From NCBI RefSeq assembly GCF_021513155.1, contig NZ_CP090983.1, forward strand, positions 744,001-808,000: 64,000 nucleotides of DNA, given 5' to 3'. Below are positions 44,518-52,919 of the stretch, in pieces. This DNA is from Jeotgalibaca sp. MA1X17-3. Lineage in GTDB: Bacteria > Bacillota > Bacilli > Lactobacillales > Aerococcaceae. Both the position numbers and the translations under genes were made by a program. Within the stretch, counting starts at the first letter, position 1; the number at the start of each line of letters is the position of its first letter. The notes under the pieces were generated by a model. It saw nothing but the letters and a program-made list of their open reading frames with translations. It ran no database searches and was not told where the DNA came from.

Positions 44518-45162
44518 TCAAGTTTTTACTTTTAGTCCCAGTAAAGAAGCAAATCCAATTGCCTGTTCAGATGAAACTTCACATCCCTCTAAATCTTCTA
44601 AGGATACAGTAATTCTTTCAAAGGTCGAATCACTAAGGTCCATTCCTTTGAGGGCAGTTCCAGAAAGATTCATTCCATCGATATCACATTGTTTGAATCG
44701 AAGCTTATGAAACGTACATTCATAGAAATCAGCATTTTTAATGGAACAACTTTCAAATCGTACTTGTTTAAAACGACTGTATCCATATGAACTAAGATCT
44801 AAAATAGAATCTTTAAAGAGAACATGTGCCATGCTAGATTCTGAAAGGTTAACACCTAACAACTTGCATTCCTTAAACTCAACCCGATGGAGGTTTCCTT
44901 CCATGAAGTTAGTGTTAGACAAATCACAATTTTCAAAAACAACATCTGTTAGTTCAATTTTTTCAAAAGATACCTGATGAAAAATGATGTTTTTAAAAAC
45001 TACTTGAGAAAATTCAGCTTTATCAATGACCTCTCCATCGATTGTACTGTTGGAGAGGGTGCAATTATGAAGATAGGGATCTTCTTCATCATATATTTCT
45101 TGAAAATGTACCGGTCGTAAATTGATGGGGATTTTTGGATGGTGTACGTTTATTTTAGCCAT
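44518..45162 (-). CDS. Pentapeptide repeat protein
   Basis: 214 residues folding as a right-handed quadrilateral beta-helix, shown by repeats of A(D/N)LXX type: CDLSNTNFMEGNLHRVEF, CKLLGVNLSESSMAHVLF and CDIDGMNLSGTALKGMDLSD. The general size matches the Qnr/MfpA group, which mimics DNA and shields gyrase, but the repeats are also common in proteins of unknown role. I see no feature that proves quinolone protection. Start site TAAGGAG. The next minus-strand gene upstream is 35 bases away. Confidence 0.85.
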   Translation of the reverse strand: MAKINVHHPKIPINLRPVHFQEIYDEEDPYLHNCTLSNSTIDGEVIDKAEFSQVVFKNIIFHQVSFEKIELTDVVFENCDLSNTNFMEGNLHRVEFKECKLLGVNLSESSMAHVLFKDSILDLSSYGYSRFKQVRFESCSIKNADFYECTFHKLRFKQCDIDGMNLSGTALKGMDLSDSTFERITVSLEDLEGCEVSSEQAIGFASLLGLKVKT

Positions 45163-45197
45163 AAAAACTCCTTATAAAATATAATTAATAAACCTTT

Positions 45198-45701
45198 TCA
45201 CATTTCTCTGCTGTCATAAGCCCAGTGAAGAAGGGTCTGTCTTTGCTTTTTACGACAACTCAAGTCTCCTGGTTCACAATTCTTTCGGATAGCTCCTGCG
45301 TGTCTAGTAATAGCTTTCCAGCGTTTAATTTGACGCTGATCTTCTTGTGGAAGCCTTCGACCGTAATAGTACCGGCAATACCACTGAAACCAACCACGCG
45401 GGTCTTCTTCATGAATCCATCCCTTTTCTTGCCAATGTTTTAAAGGGAGCGAGGCATCCACTTTATAGTAGTTAAGAGAAATATCCTTTTTCTTAGGGGA
45501 TAGCTTTGCATTTTCAAACCAATCTGCTGGAAATTCATCTGTGCAGTCAGTCATATATTTACCTGCAAATACTCCTAATTCTAATAGTTCTTTTGGAGAT
45601 AATTCTGGTTTAAATTCTGGGTCAAAATTTTCCCCCATTTTTTCAGTTAACTCATACTGTCCTTTTTGCATTTGGTCGTCAATTTTTATTGTTTTTCCCA
45701 T
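45198..45701 (-). CDS. Conserved hypothetical protein
   Basis: 167 residues from the ATG at 45701, preceded by GGAGGG. Soluble, rich in Trp, Tyr and Arg in the middle: GWIHEEDPRGWFQWYCRYYY and RQIKRWKAITRHAGAIRKNC. I recall similar proteins in diverse bacteria and fungi annotated as hypothetical. The Cys residues near the end (NCEPGDLSC) could bind metal. It probably shares a transcript with the pentapeptide repeat gene. Confidence 0.75.
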   Translation of the reverse strand: MGKTIKIDDQMQKGQYELTEKMGENFDPEFKPELSPKELLELGVFAGKYMTDCTDEFPADWFENAKLSPKKKDISLNYYKVDASLPLKHWQEKGWIHEEDPRGWFQWYCRYYYGRRLPQEDQRQIKRWKAITRHAGAIRKNCEPGDLSCRKKQRQTLLHWAYDSREM

Positions 45702-45746
45702 GCTTATTTCCCTCCAGTATATGTTCATTGAGTTTACCTTGAATGA

Positions 45747-45857
45747 ATGATAATTGCCAGAAATGAAAAAGATAAACTTGTAGGGAATGAATTAGACGTA
45801 CATTCTGTAGCAGAAGGTACGTATGTTTCTGTACGTTTAAATGACACCTTCCAATAA
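45747..45857 (+). pseudogene. Possible 36-codon remnant or small gene
   Basis: A frame from the ATG at 45747 encodes 36 residues (DVHSVAEGTYVSVRLNDTF at its end) and stops inside a terminator stem. It has no ribosome-binding site and looks like the C-terminal tail of a lost protein. Confidence 0.3.
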
Positions 45858-45873
45858 ATCGGAGGTGTCATTT
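45839..45873. terminator. Stem-loop between remnant and minus-strand genes
   Basis: The arms AAATGACACCTTCC and GGAGGTGTCATTT pair well. T runs are short on both strands. Confidence 0.6.
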
Positions 45874-45892
45874 GCTTTGGATAGAAATTTTA

Positions 45893-46084
45893 TTATAAAT
45901 AACTAAAAGGATTCAAAAAAGTGAACAGGAGAGATAACATAGAACTACGAAAAGTTTTAAAAAAAGGTACCTTAAATCTTATTTTACGATAACTTGCCAG
46001 TATGAAGGATAGCAAAAAACAGATGATTGTTAAAATAATTATTAAAAAGATAATAGTAGCAAAGAAATCTTTCATTCTAGACAT
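45893..46084 (-). CDS. Small single-pass membrane protein
   Basis: 63 residues from the ATG at 46084; a GTG four codons earlier is an alternative. One strong membrane segment (FFATIIFLIIILTIICFLLS) is followed by a basic C-terminus (SYRKIRFKVPFFKTFRSS). No family recognised. It lies just downstream of the acetyltransferase gene and may be co-transcribed. Confidence 0.5.
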   Translation of the reverse strand: MSRMKDFFATIIFLIIILTIICFLLSFILASYRKIRFKVPFFKTFRSSMLSLLFTFLNPFSYL

Positions 46085-46105
46085 TGTCTGGATCACCCTT
46101 CTTTA

Positions 46106-46579
46106 TCATAAATCTTTTACATACCAAGCATCCATTGCAGAATGTTCACTTCCATCGATGGGTTTATCTAACAATCTGAAATCATACTTTTCATATAACC
46201 GACAAGCGGCTTCTAAAGAAGAATGAGTTTCTAAATAGCATTGTTCATAATAATTTGAAGCATATTCTAGAGCGGTATTCATCAGCGTGTTTGATAGACC
46301 CAATCCACGGAAATCACTGGCTACATAAATTTTTTGTAACTCACAAATTTTATGGTCAGAAGAGAAGGGAGCAATTCCAACACCACCAATAATTTTATGA
46401 TTTTTTTCGATTACCCAATAGTTTGCATTTTTATTTGTTGCATAATAATCATAAAGAGTATCAATGTGTGGATCAAAATAGGCAGTTCCCGGAATAGCTA
46501 GACCTACTTCTTCTAGAGAAGTTTGGATTAGCTCTTTTACTAAAAAATTATCTTTTTTTTCTATAAATCGTATATTCAT
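46106..46579 (-). CDS. GNAT-family N-acetyltransferase
   Basis: 157 residues with the GNAT core: KIIGGVGIAPFSS (strand 4), LQKIYVASDFRGLGLSNTLM with the acetyl-CoA loop written as FRGLGLS, and a C-terminal ALEYASNYYEQCYLET and RLYEKYDFRLL. The acceptor substrate cannot be predicted. The start codon lies after GAGGTCC-like sequence, so the site is only moderate. Confidence 0.85.
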   Translation of the reverse strand: MNIRFIEKKDNFLVKELIQTSLEEVGLAIPGTAYFDPHIDTLYDYYATNKNANYWVIEKNHKIIGGVGIAPFSSDHKICELQKIYVASDFRGLGLSNTLMNTALEYASNYYEQCYLETHSSLEAACRLYEKYDFRLLDKPIDGSEHSAMDAWYVKDL

Positions 46580-46663
46580 AAGGACCTCTTTTTCTCTACA
46601 ATTTCTTTTTATTGTAAAGGAATTTCATAAAAAAAACAATTGAGGAAGCAGAGCCAAAAAGAT

Positions 46664-46712
46664 AAAATCCCTCCAGAAGTTAGAGTGCCAATCTAATTTC
46701 TGAAAGGATTAT
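46664..46712 (-). terminator. Terminator of the deaminase gene
   Basis: On the minus strand an imperfect stem of about 17 pairs (TTCAGAAATTAGA with TCTAACTTCTGGA) is followed by TTTTATCTTTTT. Confidence 0.7.
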
Positions 46713-46737
46713 GTAGTTGGTATTTTAAAAAATATAT

Positions 46738-47781
46738 TTATTGAAAGTTTTCAACATATTTATCTACAGAATCTAAATATAGTTTTTTATTGTCATCCGT
46801 GGTCCAAGCAATATCAAATGCATTTTTAACCAGTTGAATAACTTGGCTTGAGGTAAGCTCGTATTTTTGACTTAAAGCAAATAAATCATCGGATACATAG
46901 CTTTGGAAGTAAGCAGGATCATCGGAATGGATGGTTACTTTAACACCTTGATCTAAAAGTTCAATAATTTCTTTCCCTTTCATATCATCCACTACAAAAC
47001 TGTTTGAAACGGGGCAACAGGTCAAACCGATTCCTTTTTCTTTTACATAATCAACTAATTTTTGATCTTCTACAATATTTGTACCATGATCTAATCTGTC
47101 GACACCAATATCCATAAGTGCTTGACGGATGTTTTCAATCGATTGCTCTTGGTCGATATCACAATGCATAGTGATATTGAATCCAGCATCTTCTGCTTTC
47201 TTAAATACTTCAGCAAATTTTTCTGGAGGATTCCCTCTTTCGTCTGAATCCAATCCAATACCTAAGATTTTATCTTGATAAGGAAGAGCTTGTTCGAAAG
47301 TTTCTGCTGCAGATTCTGCAGACATGTCACGTAAGAAACACATGATAAGAGAAGAATGGATTCCTAATGTATGACTGTTTTCAATTGCACGGTAATACCC
47401 ATTGATAACTGTTTCGAAGGATATGCCTCTACTTGTATGTGCTTGTGGATCGAAAAACAACTCAGCATAGACTACATGATGTTCTTTTGCTTTTGCCAGA
47501 TACGCCATTGCTAGTTCATAAAAGTCTTCTTCCTTTTGTAGTACATTCATAGCAGGATAATATACATTCAAAAAGGAAGTAAGCGAATCAAATTCATATG
47601 CAGCTTTTACTTCTTCAATCGTATTTTGACCAATATCGATATGATTTCGTTTTGCAAGTTTCAATTTCAAATCTGGCTCAAGTGTTCCTTCTAAATGTAA
47701 ATGAAGTTCTGCTTTGGGCATATTCTTAATAAATTCTAAAGTTGGTTGTTCTGATAACAAAATAATCATTCCTTTAATCAT
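46738..47781 (-). CDS. Adenine/adenosine deaminase family protein
   Basis: 347-residue metal-dependent amidohydrolase. Zinc ligands are in HLHLEGTLEP, in MHCDIDQEQS and in HSDDPAYF; the catalytic Glu is in the region YAELFFDPQAHTSRG or nearby. The SDDPAYFQSYVSDD motif is the form found in adenine deaminases of the Aah1 type, while adenosine deaminases usually have TDDP followed by other residues. Annotation pipelines will say adenosine deaminase. Either way it feeds purine salvage. Three possible starts cluster near the N-terminus. Confidence 0.85.
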   Translation of the reverse strand: MIKGMIILLSEQPTLEFIKNMPKAELHLHLEGTLEPDLKLKLAKRNHIDIGQNTIEEVKAAYEFDSLTSFLNVYYPAMNVLQKEEDFYELAMAYLAKAKEHHVVYAELFFDPQAHTSRGISFETVINGYYRAIENSHTLGIHSSLIMCFLRDMSAESAAETFEQALPYQDKILGIGLDSDERGNPPEKFAEVFKKAEDAGFNITMHCDIDQEQSIENIRQALMDIGVDRLDHGTNIVEDQKLVDYVKEKGIGLTCCPVSNSFVVDDMKGKEIIELLDQGVKVTIHSDDPAYFQSYVSDDLFALSQKYELTSSQVIQLVKNAFDIAWTTDDNKKLYLDSVDKYVENFQ

Positions 47782-47881
47782 ATTTCCTTAAGTTTACCAC
47801 AAAAAGAAACGAAAACAACGATAAAAATAGTGATTACCGAACTTATAATGTAATACATTTATTTAATGTTCGTAAAAAGGG

Positions 47882-48451
47882 TTAATTCATTGTTTTTTTA
47901 GGATGTCGATCGATAATCTCTGAATATTTTTCTAGTAGTTTTGTTCCTTCAGCTGTAATGCGATACCCTCTAATATCAAATTGATCAGCTAACTGATTTT
48001 CTGATACCTGTTCTCTAGTCAATTGTAACAAATCTTCTTTTTTCATTTTAGAATAACCAGTAATAGCAAATTCCTTTAAGATTGTTTTTAGTTGGGGGGC
48101 ATTCAAATGAGTTAAAGAGCCAGATGCAGAAACTTTACGAGCGTAACCTTTTTCTTGAAGTTCTTGGAGCGCATCATTGGCATTGATGCCATAAGTGTAT
48201 TCAAAGTATTTAGGGAAGATACTTTTAGTTGTAAAGGTTTCAAAATTAATTCGCCATAATAAGATAATTGAACCAGGAAGAATCCCTTCTTCCAAGCGAT
48301 TCATATTTCGCAAAGGAACCAGGCTTCTAGAACCAGTTTGAATAGAATGAAGCCATTCCTTTAAATCACGTTGTGATGAAATATAAGGCATCTCAGGATA
48401 GTTTGCGTACAATTCTTGAATAGTATTTTGACTGTTATCAAGTGGTTTCAT
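47882..48451 (-). CDS. Unknown protein with SAP-like helical motif
   Basis: 189 residues. A region near residues 123-150 (APQLKTILKEFAITGYSK followed by KKEDLLQL) resembles a SAP DNA-binding helix pair. The rest, with SLVPLRNMNRLEEGILPGSI, matches nothing I know, although the end (GYRITAEGTKLLEKYSEII) reads like a winged-helix tail. Site GGAGGAG. Possibly a DNA-binding protein. Confidence 0.65.
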   Translation of the reverse strand: MKPLDNSQNTIQELYANYPEMPYISSQRDLKEWLHSIQTGSRSLVPLRNMNRLEEGILPGSIILLWRINFETFTTKSIFPKYFEYTYGINANDALQELQEKGYARKVSASGSLTHLNAPQLKTILKEFAITGYSKMKKEDLLQLTREQVSENQLADQFDIRGYRITAEGTKLLEKYSEIIDRHPKKTMN

Positions 48452-48577
48452 AATTAAACTCCTCCATATATACTTTTATAATACAACTTTCTTCTTGATA
48501 AAAAAAGTGGAATAGATTCACATAAATAAGAGAAGGAGTGTTTTTTCTTACCAAAATAAATAGTTCGAACATTCTAA

Positions 48578-48605
48578 TTGCCCCAAATGATAAAAAAGGT
48601 ATAAT
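48578..48605 (+). promoter_or_regulatory. Promoter of the first degV gene
   Basis: -35 TTGCCC (48578-48583), 16 bases, consensus -10 TATAAT (48600-48605), about 43 bases before the start codon. Confidence 0.65.
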
Positions 48606-48648
48606 GAAGTATAGATGATATTTATATTATGAAAATGAAGGAGCAGCT

Positions 48649-49494
48649 ATGAGAACTTTTAAAGTGTTGACAGACTCAACTGTACACCTAACCCAAGAAG
48701 AAATAGACATGTACGGGATTACGATTGTTCCTTTATCCACGATGTTGAACGGTGAAATTCATGAAGATGGATCAGATGCAGAAAAAGCACTATTTTTAGA
48801 AAAAATGATGGCTAGCGAAGAACTTCCTAAAAGCTCTCAACCATCCATTGGTCGATATATGGATTTATATAACCAATTGACAGCAGATGGTAGTGAAGTG
48901 TTAGCAATCATGGTAACGCACACTCTAAGTGGAACAGTAGAATGTGCAAGACAAGCAGCTGCTTTAGCAGATGGGAAAATAACCGTAATTGATTCAGAGT
49001 TTTGTGCACGCGCGATGGCATTTCAAGTACTGGAAGCTGCTAGATGTGCAGAAGAGGGATTATCAGTAGAAGAAACCTTGCCGCGGATTGATGCAACTCG
49101 GAGCAAAACGATTCTATATATTTCGATTGTTGATTTAACGAATATGATTAAAGGTGGCCGAATTGGTAGAACATTAGGAGCGGTATCACAAATGCTTAAT
49201 TTGAAAGTAAATTTAAGTATGATTAACGGAGCTTTGGAAACTGATTCAAAAGGCCGTGGGAAAAAATCAATCATTAAGCGTTATGAAAAAATTATACAAG
49301 AGATGAAGCAAGCAAAGGTAGAAATTCTTGAAGTAGGGATTACTCATGATGGGTTATCTGAATACTCTGAAAAAATTATTCAAATGCTCCGCGATGCATT
49401 ACCTCATGCACATTTTGAAACCGCGTATGCTAGCGCCAGTGTTATGACTCATGCAGGTGCAGAAGCAGTTTCTTTTCAATTTTTAACAAAGTAA
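48649..49494 (+). CDS. DegV family fatty-acid-binding protein (1)
   Basis: 281 residues. DegV proteins (FakB type) bind a fatty acid and present it to the kinase FakA. Family blocks: KVLTDSTVHLTQEE at the start, MVTHTLSGTVECARQAA, VIDSEFCARAMAFQV and KGGRIGRTLGAVSQMLNLK. The C-terminus HFETAYASASVMTHAGAEAV is typical of the lipid-pocket end. It has its own promoter and terminator. FakA is not in this window. A second DegV gene lies on the opposite strand 570 bases away. Confidence 0.92.
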   Translation: MRTFKVLTDSTVHLTQEEIDMYGITIVPLSTMLNGEIHEDGSDAEKALFLEKMMASEELPKSSQPSIGRYMDLYNQLTADGSEVLAIMVTHTLSGTVECARQAAALADGKITVIDSEFCARAMAFQVLEAARCAEEGLSVEETLPRIDATRSKTILYISIVDLTNMIKGGRIGRTLGAVSQMLNLKVNLSMINGALETDSKGRGKKSIIKRYEKIIQEMKQAKVEILEVGITHDGLSEYSEKIIQMLRDALPHAHFETAYASASVMTHAGAEAVSFQFLTK

Positions 49495-49497
49495 ACA

Positions 49498-49540
49498 AAA
49501 AAGATTTCTAATCCTATTTTGGGGATTAGAAATCTTTTTT
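49498..49540. terminator. Bidirectional terminator between degV and the hypothetical gene
   Basis: The arms AAAGATTTCTAATCC and GGGATTAGAAATCTTT are followed by T on the plus strand and by a T run on the minus strand. Confidence 0.9.
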
Positions 49541-50037
49541 TAATTATACTGTAGAAAAATATCTAAGTCATACGGAATATAGCCTTCAGTAACTGTTTGA
49601 GCTTCAGCTGAGTATTCTTTATAAAAACCGCCGGTAATAAATGCATAAGCTGTTAGTGTACTTTTACGATAATAGGGTTTCATTTCCGTAGCAATTTCTT
49701 CTGGTAGGACTCCTAATTCAATTCCTTCTATTAATATCTTTAAATCAGTATCCTTATCTGCTAGTAATCCTACATTCATTGTAGAAATCTCTGCATATTT
49801 ATAGACTCTTCTAGAAGCAGGTGTAAAGCTTTCATCAGTTTTTCCACCATAAAAATTTTTAAATGGATCTTCCTCGACCATTTTCATAACAATTTTTTTA
49901 ATAAGATCAGACTGGTCGGTTATACTTTTTCCAGTAATTTTTGTTTCGTATTGGATTTTTTCTTCCTGACCTGGATCAACATTTGATGAAGCAACAGTGT
50001 TTTTTTTCTTACGTTTAAAAAAATCAAATAATCCCAT
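49540..50037 (-). CDS. Conserved hypothetical protein
   Basis: 165 residues, soluble, with a basic N-terminal patch (GLFDFFKRKKKN) and no signal peptide. The middle contains LIKKIVMKMVEEDPFKNFYGG and VGLLADKDTDLKILIEGIEL. No domain recognised. It follows the second degV gene by 25 bases and is likely co-transcribed with it. Site AAGGAGA. Confidence 0.65.
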   Translation of the reverse strand: MGLFDFFKRKKKNTVASSNVDPGQEEKIQYETKITGKSITDQSDLIKKIVMKMVEEDPFKNFYGGKTDESFTPASRRVYKYAEISTMNVGLLADKDTDLKILIEGIELGVLPEEIATEMKPYYRKSTLTAYAFITGGFYKEYSAEAQTVTEGYIPYDLDIFLQYN

Positions 50038-50062
50038 GTATATTTCTCCTTAAAAACTATTT

Positions 50063-50917
50063 TTATTTCTTTTCAATTCCAATTATTCCAAAAGCACCAG
50101 GCCCGCCATGACTCGAAATAACAGCTCCAGCATGAAACCAACTAGGATCATAAAAACCATTTTCATTTACTGTTTTTTCAGCTAACTGTTTTAATTCGTT
50201 AGTTAATCCCGCTGTACCACCAATGGTTAGTGTCGAAGAGTCAATCTCGTACTGCTTAAAGAAATCGTTGATTGTATTTTTTAAACAACGTTCATATGAA
50301 CCACGATATTTTTTGGATGCAACTAAATAGCCGTCCTTTAAAACGATGGTTGGTCGTAAACTCAATAAAGACGCGCCGAGATAAGCCGCATTCGAAACTC
50401 TCCCCCCAGCTTTTAAATACAAAAGAGATTGTGGTAAAAAGACAAAACGAGTCCGTTCACGAACATCTTCAACAAAAGCAATAATTTCATTAGGAGTTAC
50501 TTCTGGATTTTCTTCTATAAATTTTGCAGTTGCAACTACAACGGCAGTTAATCCGCTTGAAACATTTTTACTATCAACGATGTGAATGTTTTCAAAATCT
50601 TGTGCAGCTACTTGGCAAGAATTATAAGATACGGTTGTTACTGCTGAATAAGCAATGTGAATAATATGGACATCTGGATATTGCGTGAAAATCTTTTTAA
50701 AAATAACGCTATTATCATGAGGAGTAGAACCAGAAGTCTTTGGTAAGCCACCTGTCTCATCATAAAAACGATATACTTTTTCTACTTCGAAACTTCCATC
50801 ATCTAAAGTTTCAGAACCCATGGTAACGTGCATGGGAACAACAAAAATATTATAGCGCTCGATGAGCTCCTGAGAAATATCAGAGCCACTTTCTGTAGTG
50901 AGTATGTACTTAGGCAT
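50063..50917 (-). CDS. DegV family fatty-acid-binding protein (2)
   Basis: 284 residues. Family blocks: YILTTESGSDISQELIERY, GSTPHDNSVIFKKIF with the phosphate-site threonine region, IAYSAVTTVSYNSC, VDSKNVSSGLTAVVV and LKAGGRVSNAAYLGASLLSL. The end HAGAVISSHGGPGAFGI places the usual His/Gly residues at the ligand head group. A strong GGAGGAG site precedes it. Together with the first degV gene it gives the host at least two fatty-acid carriers, a normal state in Firmicutes where each prefers another lipid. Confidence 0.92.
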   Translation of the reverse strand: MPKYILTTESGSDISQELIERYNIFVVPMHVTMGSETLDDGSFEVEKVYRFYDETGGLPKTSGSTPHDNSVIFKKIFTQYPDVHIIHIAYSAVTTVSYNSCQVAAQDFENIHIVDSKNVSSGLTAVVVATAKFIEENPEVTPNEIIAFVEDVRERTRFVFLPQSLLYLKAGGRVSNAAYLGASLLSLRPTIVLKDGYLVASKKYRGSYERCLKNTINDFFKQYEIDSSTLTIGGTAGLTNELKQLAEKTVNENGFYDPSWFHAGAVISSHGGPGAFGIIGIEKK

Positions 50918-50995
50918 GTTGCTCCTCCAATCATATGTGTGAATCCTTCTTATAAATAATCATATCACAAGTAGAGAGTAGATTATATACAAATG

Positions 50996-51042
50996 AAAAC
51001 GATTGAAGCAAATCAATTTTGATTGCTTCAATCGTTTTTATA
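50996..51042 (-). terminator. Terminator of the Mga-like regulator gene
   Basis: The arms AAACGATTGAAGCAA and TTGCTTCAATCGTTT form a long stem. A T run follows on either strand. Confidence 0.8.
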
Positions 51043-51082
51043 TTTAATAGATGTACGTTCTTAGCTGATATGAAAAGAGGAC

Positions 51083-52639
51083 CTATAAAAATGATTTAAT
51101 AGATAATTGTTTTTTCCTTTTTTTCAATGGTTTTTTATTTTCTTTAATCGTTTCACTAATAATAATATTAAAATGTTGGATATCAAGCTTCCCATTCACA
51201 CGTTTTAAATAAATAACGGGTTGTTTAATATCAAATAAAAGAGTTCGCGTGCTAAATAGAATATCAAATGTATAATCTTTTAAAGAATATTGATTAAGTG
51301 TAGACTCTTTATAGATTTCGATAGTTATAGAGTCATTTAATTCTGAGCTTAATTCTGTTGAAATATTAAAGGCATGAATTGAATGATAGTGACTAAATAC
51401 TAAAATTTTTAAACGATCAAAAATAGAATACATATTTGGAATTAAATGTTCCCAGTTTGAAAGTAGAGTATACGTTAGTTCAATCAGTTGTCCTCTTTTT
51501 AATGAGAGCCCTCTTTTTTTACAAATATTTAAAATATTTTGCTGAACTAATGAATAGAAAACAGGATATTCTTCTTTAAACTTTCTATTTAAAAAAAAGT
51601 CAGTAGGATTGAATAAAATGTAATCGTTCCCAATAATTGTCGAAGGGAATAATAAATAATTTGTAATTACATTGTTAAGCTTATAAATCAGGTGAATATG
51701 ATCAGCTTTAGGTAAACTAAATATGGAGGAAAGCTTTTCGATCATTTTTTTTATTTGTTTCAATTCAGTTTGCATAGATTTGTATTCAAGAGTTAATTCA
51801 TATTCAGGGGTTGGATCATCTAGAAAAAATGTGGAAAAATAAAATTTCCAATTCATAAGTTGATTTAAGTATGCTTGAGATTCTTGTAAGGAAAGATTGA
51901 AAGGTTGCATCATTCGAGTGATTTCAGAGACGGTTTCCTTATACAACAGATTTCGATGTTCAAAAATGATAGAGTAGGGAAGGATTGTGGGGAAACTTTG
52001 TCTTTCGCGAGTAATATTGACTGCCAGTTGGATTTTTAGAAAATGATAATCAACGTTATCAGAGGATGTTTTAAAATAATGATGTAGATAATCATTCAAA
52101 GCATCTATTAATAGAAGATGAATATTTGGAAAAGACCATTCTTCCAAACTATATCGTTCATTGAAGTAAGCAGAGAAAAAGCTTCTAATCAGCCTTTCAT
52201 CACCGTGAATTTGAAAAGGATTTGTAGAGAGTACAAGTCCATAGGGGGCTAAAGCATCTTTTACTTTAACAACAAGTCGCTTTAGAGAGGAAGAACTAAT
52301 AAAAAGTAATTCTTCTGCTTCGTGATCAGATATTTCCTTGTTGAAAAAAATATATTCTAATAATTTAAATGCTGGTATGTTCTTATAAAGGTTCCGTTGG
52401 AAATAATCTATTCCAATATTAGGTGGAAGGGTAAGTCTTATTCCTTTCGAAGAAGTAATGACTTCTCCATTTAAATATTCAATATAATTCTCGAGTTCTT
52501 TAAGGTCATACTTAATACTTCTTTCAGATGAAGAAGTTTTTTTAGCAAGAGTGCTTATCGTCATCCAGTCATTTGAATAATAAATTGCATCGAGTATCTT
52601 ATACTTTCGAAGTTCATTTGAAGGCACGAGATCCCACAT
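51083..52639 (-). CDS. Mga-like helix-turn-helix regulator of the pilus locus
   Basis: 518 residues from the ATG at 52639 (site AGGAGGA); the in-frame codons upstream are unlikely. N-terminal DNA-binding part has a winged helix (WMTISTLAKKTSSSERSIKY) and a second, Mga-type helix-turn-helix near residues 95-130 (EEELLFISSSSLKRLVVKV-like). The central part resembles the PRD-like region of Mga, and the end an EIIB-like domain (KILVFSHYHS). Mga-type proteins activate adhesin and pilus genes in streptococci and enterococci. It is divergent from the pilus operon with about 280 bases between, so it is its probable activator. Confidence 0.8.
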   Translation of the reverse strand: MWDLVPSNELRKYKILDAIYYSNDWMTISTLAKKTSSSERSIKYDLKELENYIEYLNGEVITSSKGIRLTLPPNIGIDYFQRNLYKNIPAFKLLEYIFFNKEISDHEAEELLFISSSSLKRLVVKVKDALAPYGLVLSTNPFQIHGDERLIRSFFSAYFNERYSLEEWSFPNIHLLLIDALNDYLHHYFKTSSDNVDYHFLKIQLAVNITRERQSFPTILPYSIIFEHRNLLYKETVSEITRMMQPFNLSLQESQAYLNQLMNWKFYFSTFFLDDPTPEYELTLEYKSMQTELKQIKKMIEKLSSIFSLPKADHIHLIYKLNNVITNYLLFPSTIIGNDYILFNPTDFFLNRKFKEEYPVFYSLVQQNILNICKKRGLSLKRGQLIELTYTLLSNWEHLIPNMYSIFDRLKILVFSHYHSIHAFNISTELSSELNDSITIEIYKESTLNQYSLKDYTFDILFSTRTLLFDIKQPVIYLKRVNGKLDIQHFNIIISETIKENKKPLKKRKKQLSIKSFL

Positions 52640-52919
52640 AATAATCCTCCTATCCACAACCATTCAATGTTAAATTGAATGACTTGTTTCTGATAATATA
52701 ATTATAGCACAAATGATTTCTCACATAATAATTTAATGCACTACAGAGTGCAAAAGTTGAATAATAATAAACAGTTGTTTGGTGTTATAATTAGTTAAAC
52801 ATAAGTTCATTAAAAACGTTATAAAAATAATTAAGGGAAAGCGAAATTATTATTATCAACACTAGGGAGGTGTCTCTGTTGGACGGAAGAAAAGCATGGA
52901 TCACAGGAGGTGTTTTAAT
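52640..52919. promoter_or_regulatory. Divergent control region of the pilus locus
   Basis: A 280-base AT-rich gap between the regulator and pilus genes. A TATAAT box lies near 52785-52790 on the plus strand, with no strong -35, consistent with an activator-dependent promoter. A TTG-started frame of 25 codons (52879-52956) with GGGAGG upstream overlaps the pilus gene start and could be a leader peptide. Confidence 0.4.

Noticed and set aside
44518..45162. Qnr-type quinolone resistance protein
   Set aside because: Only the generic pentapeptide helix is visible. No Qnr-specific loops could be recognised.
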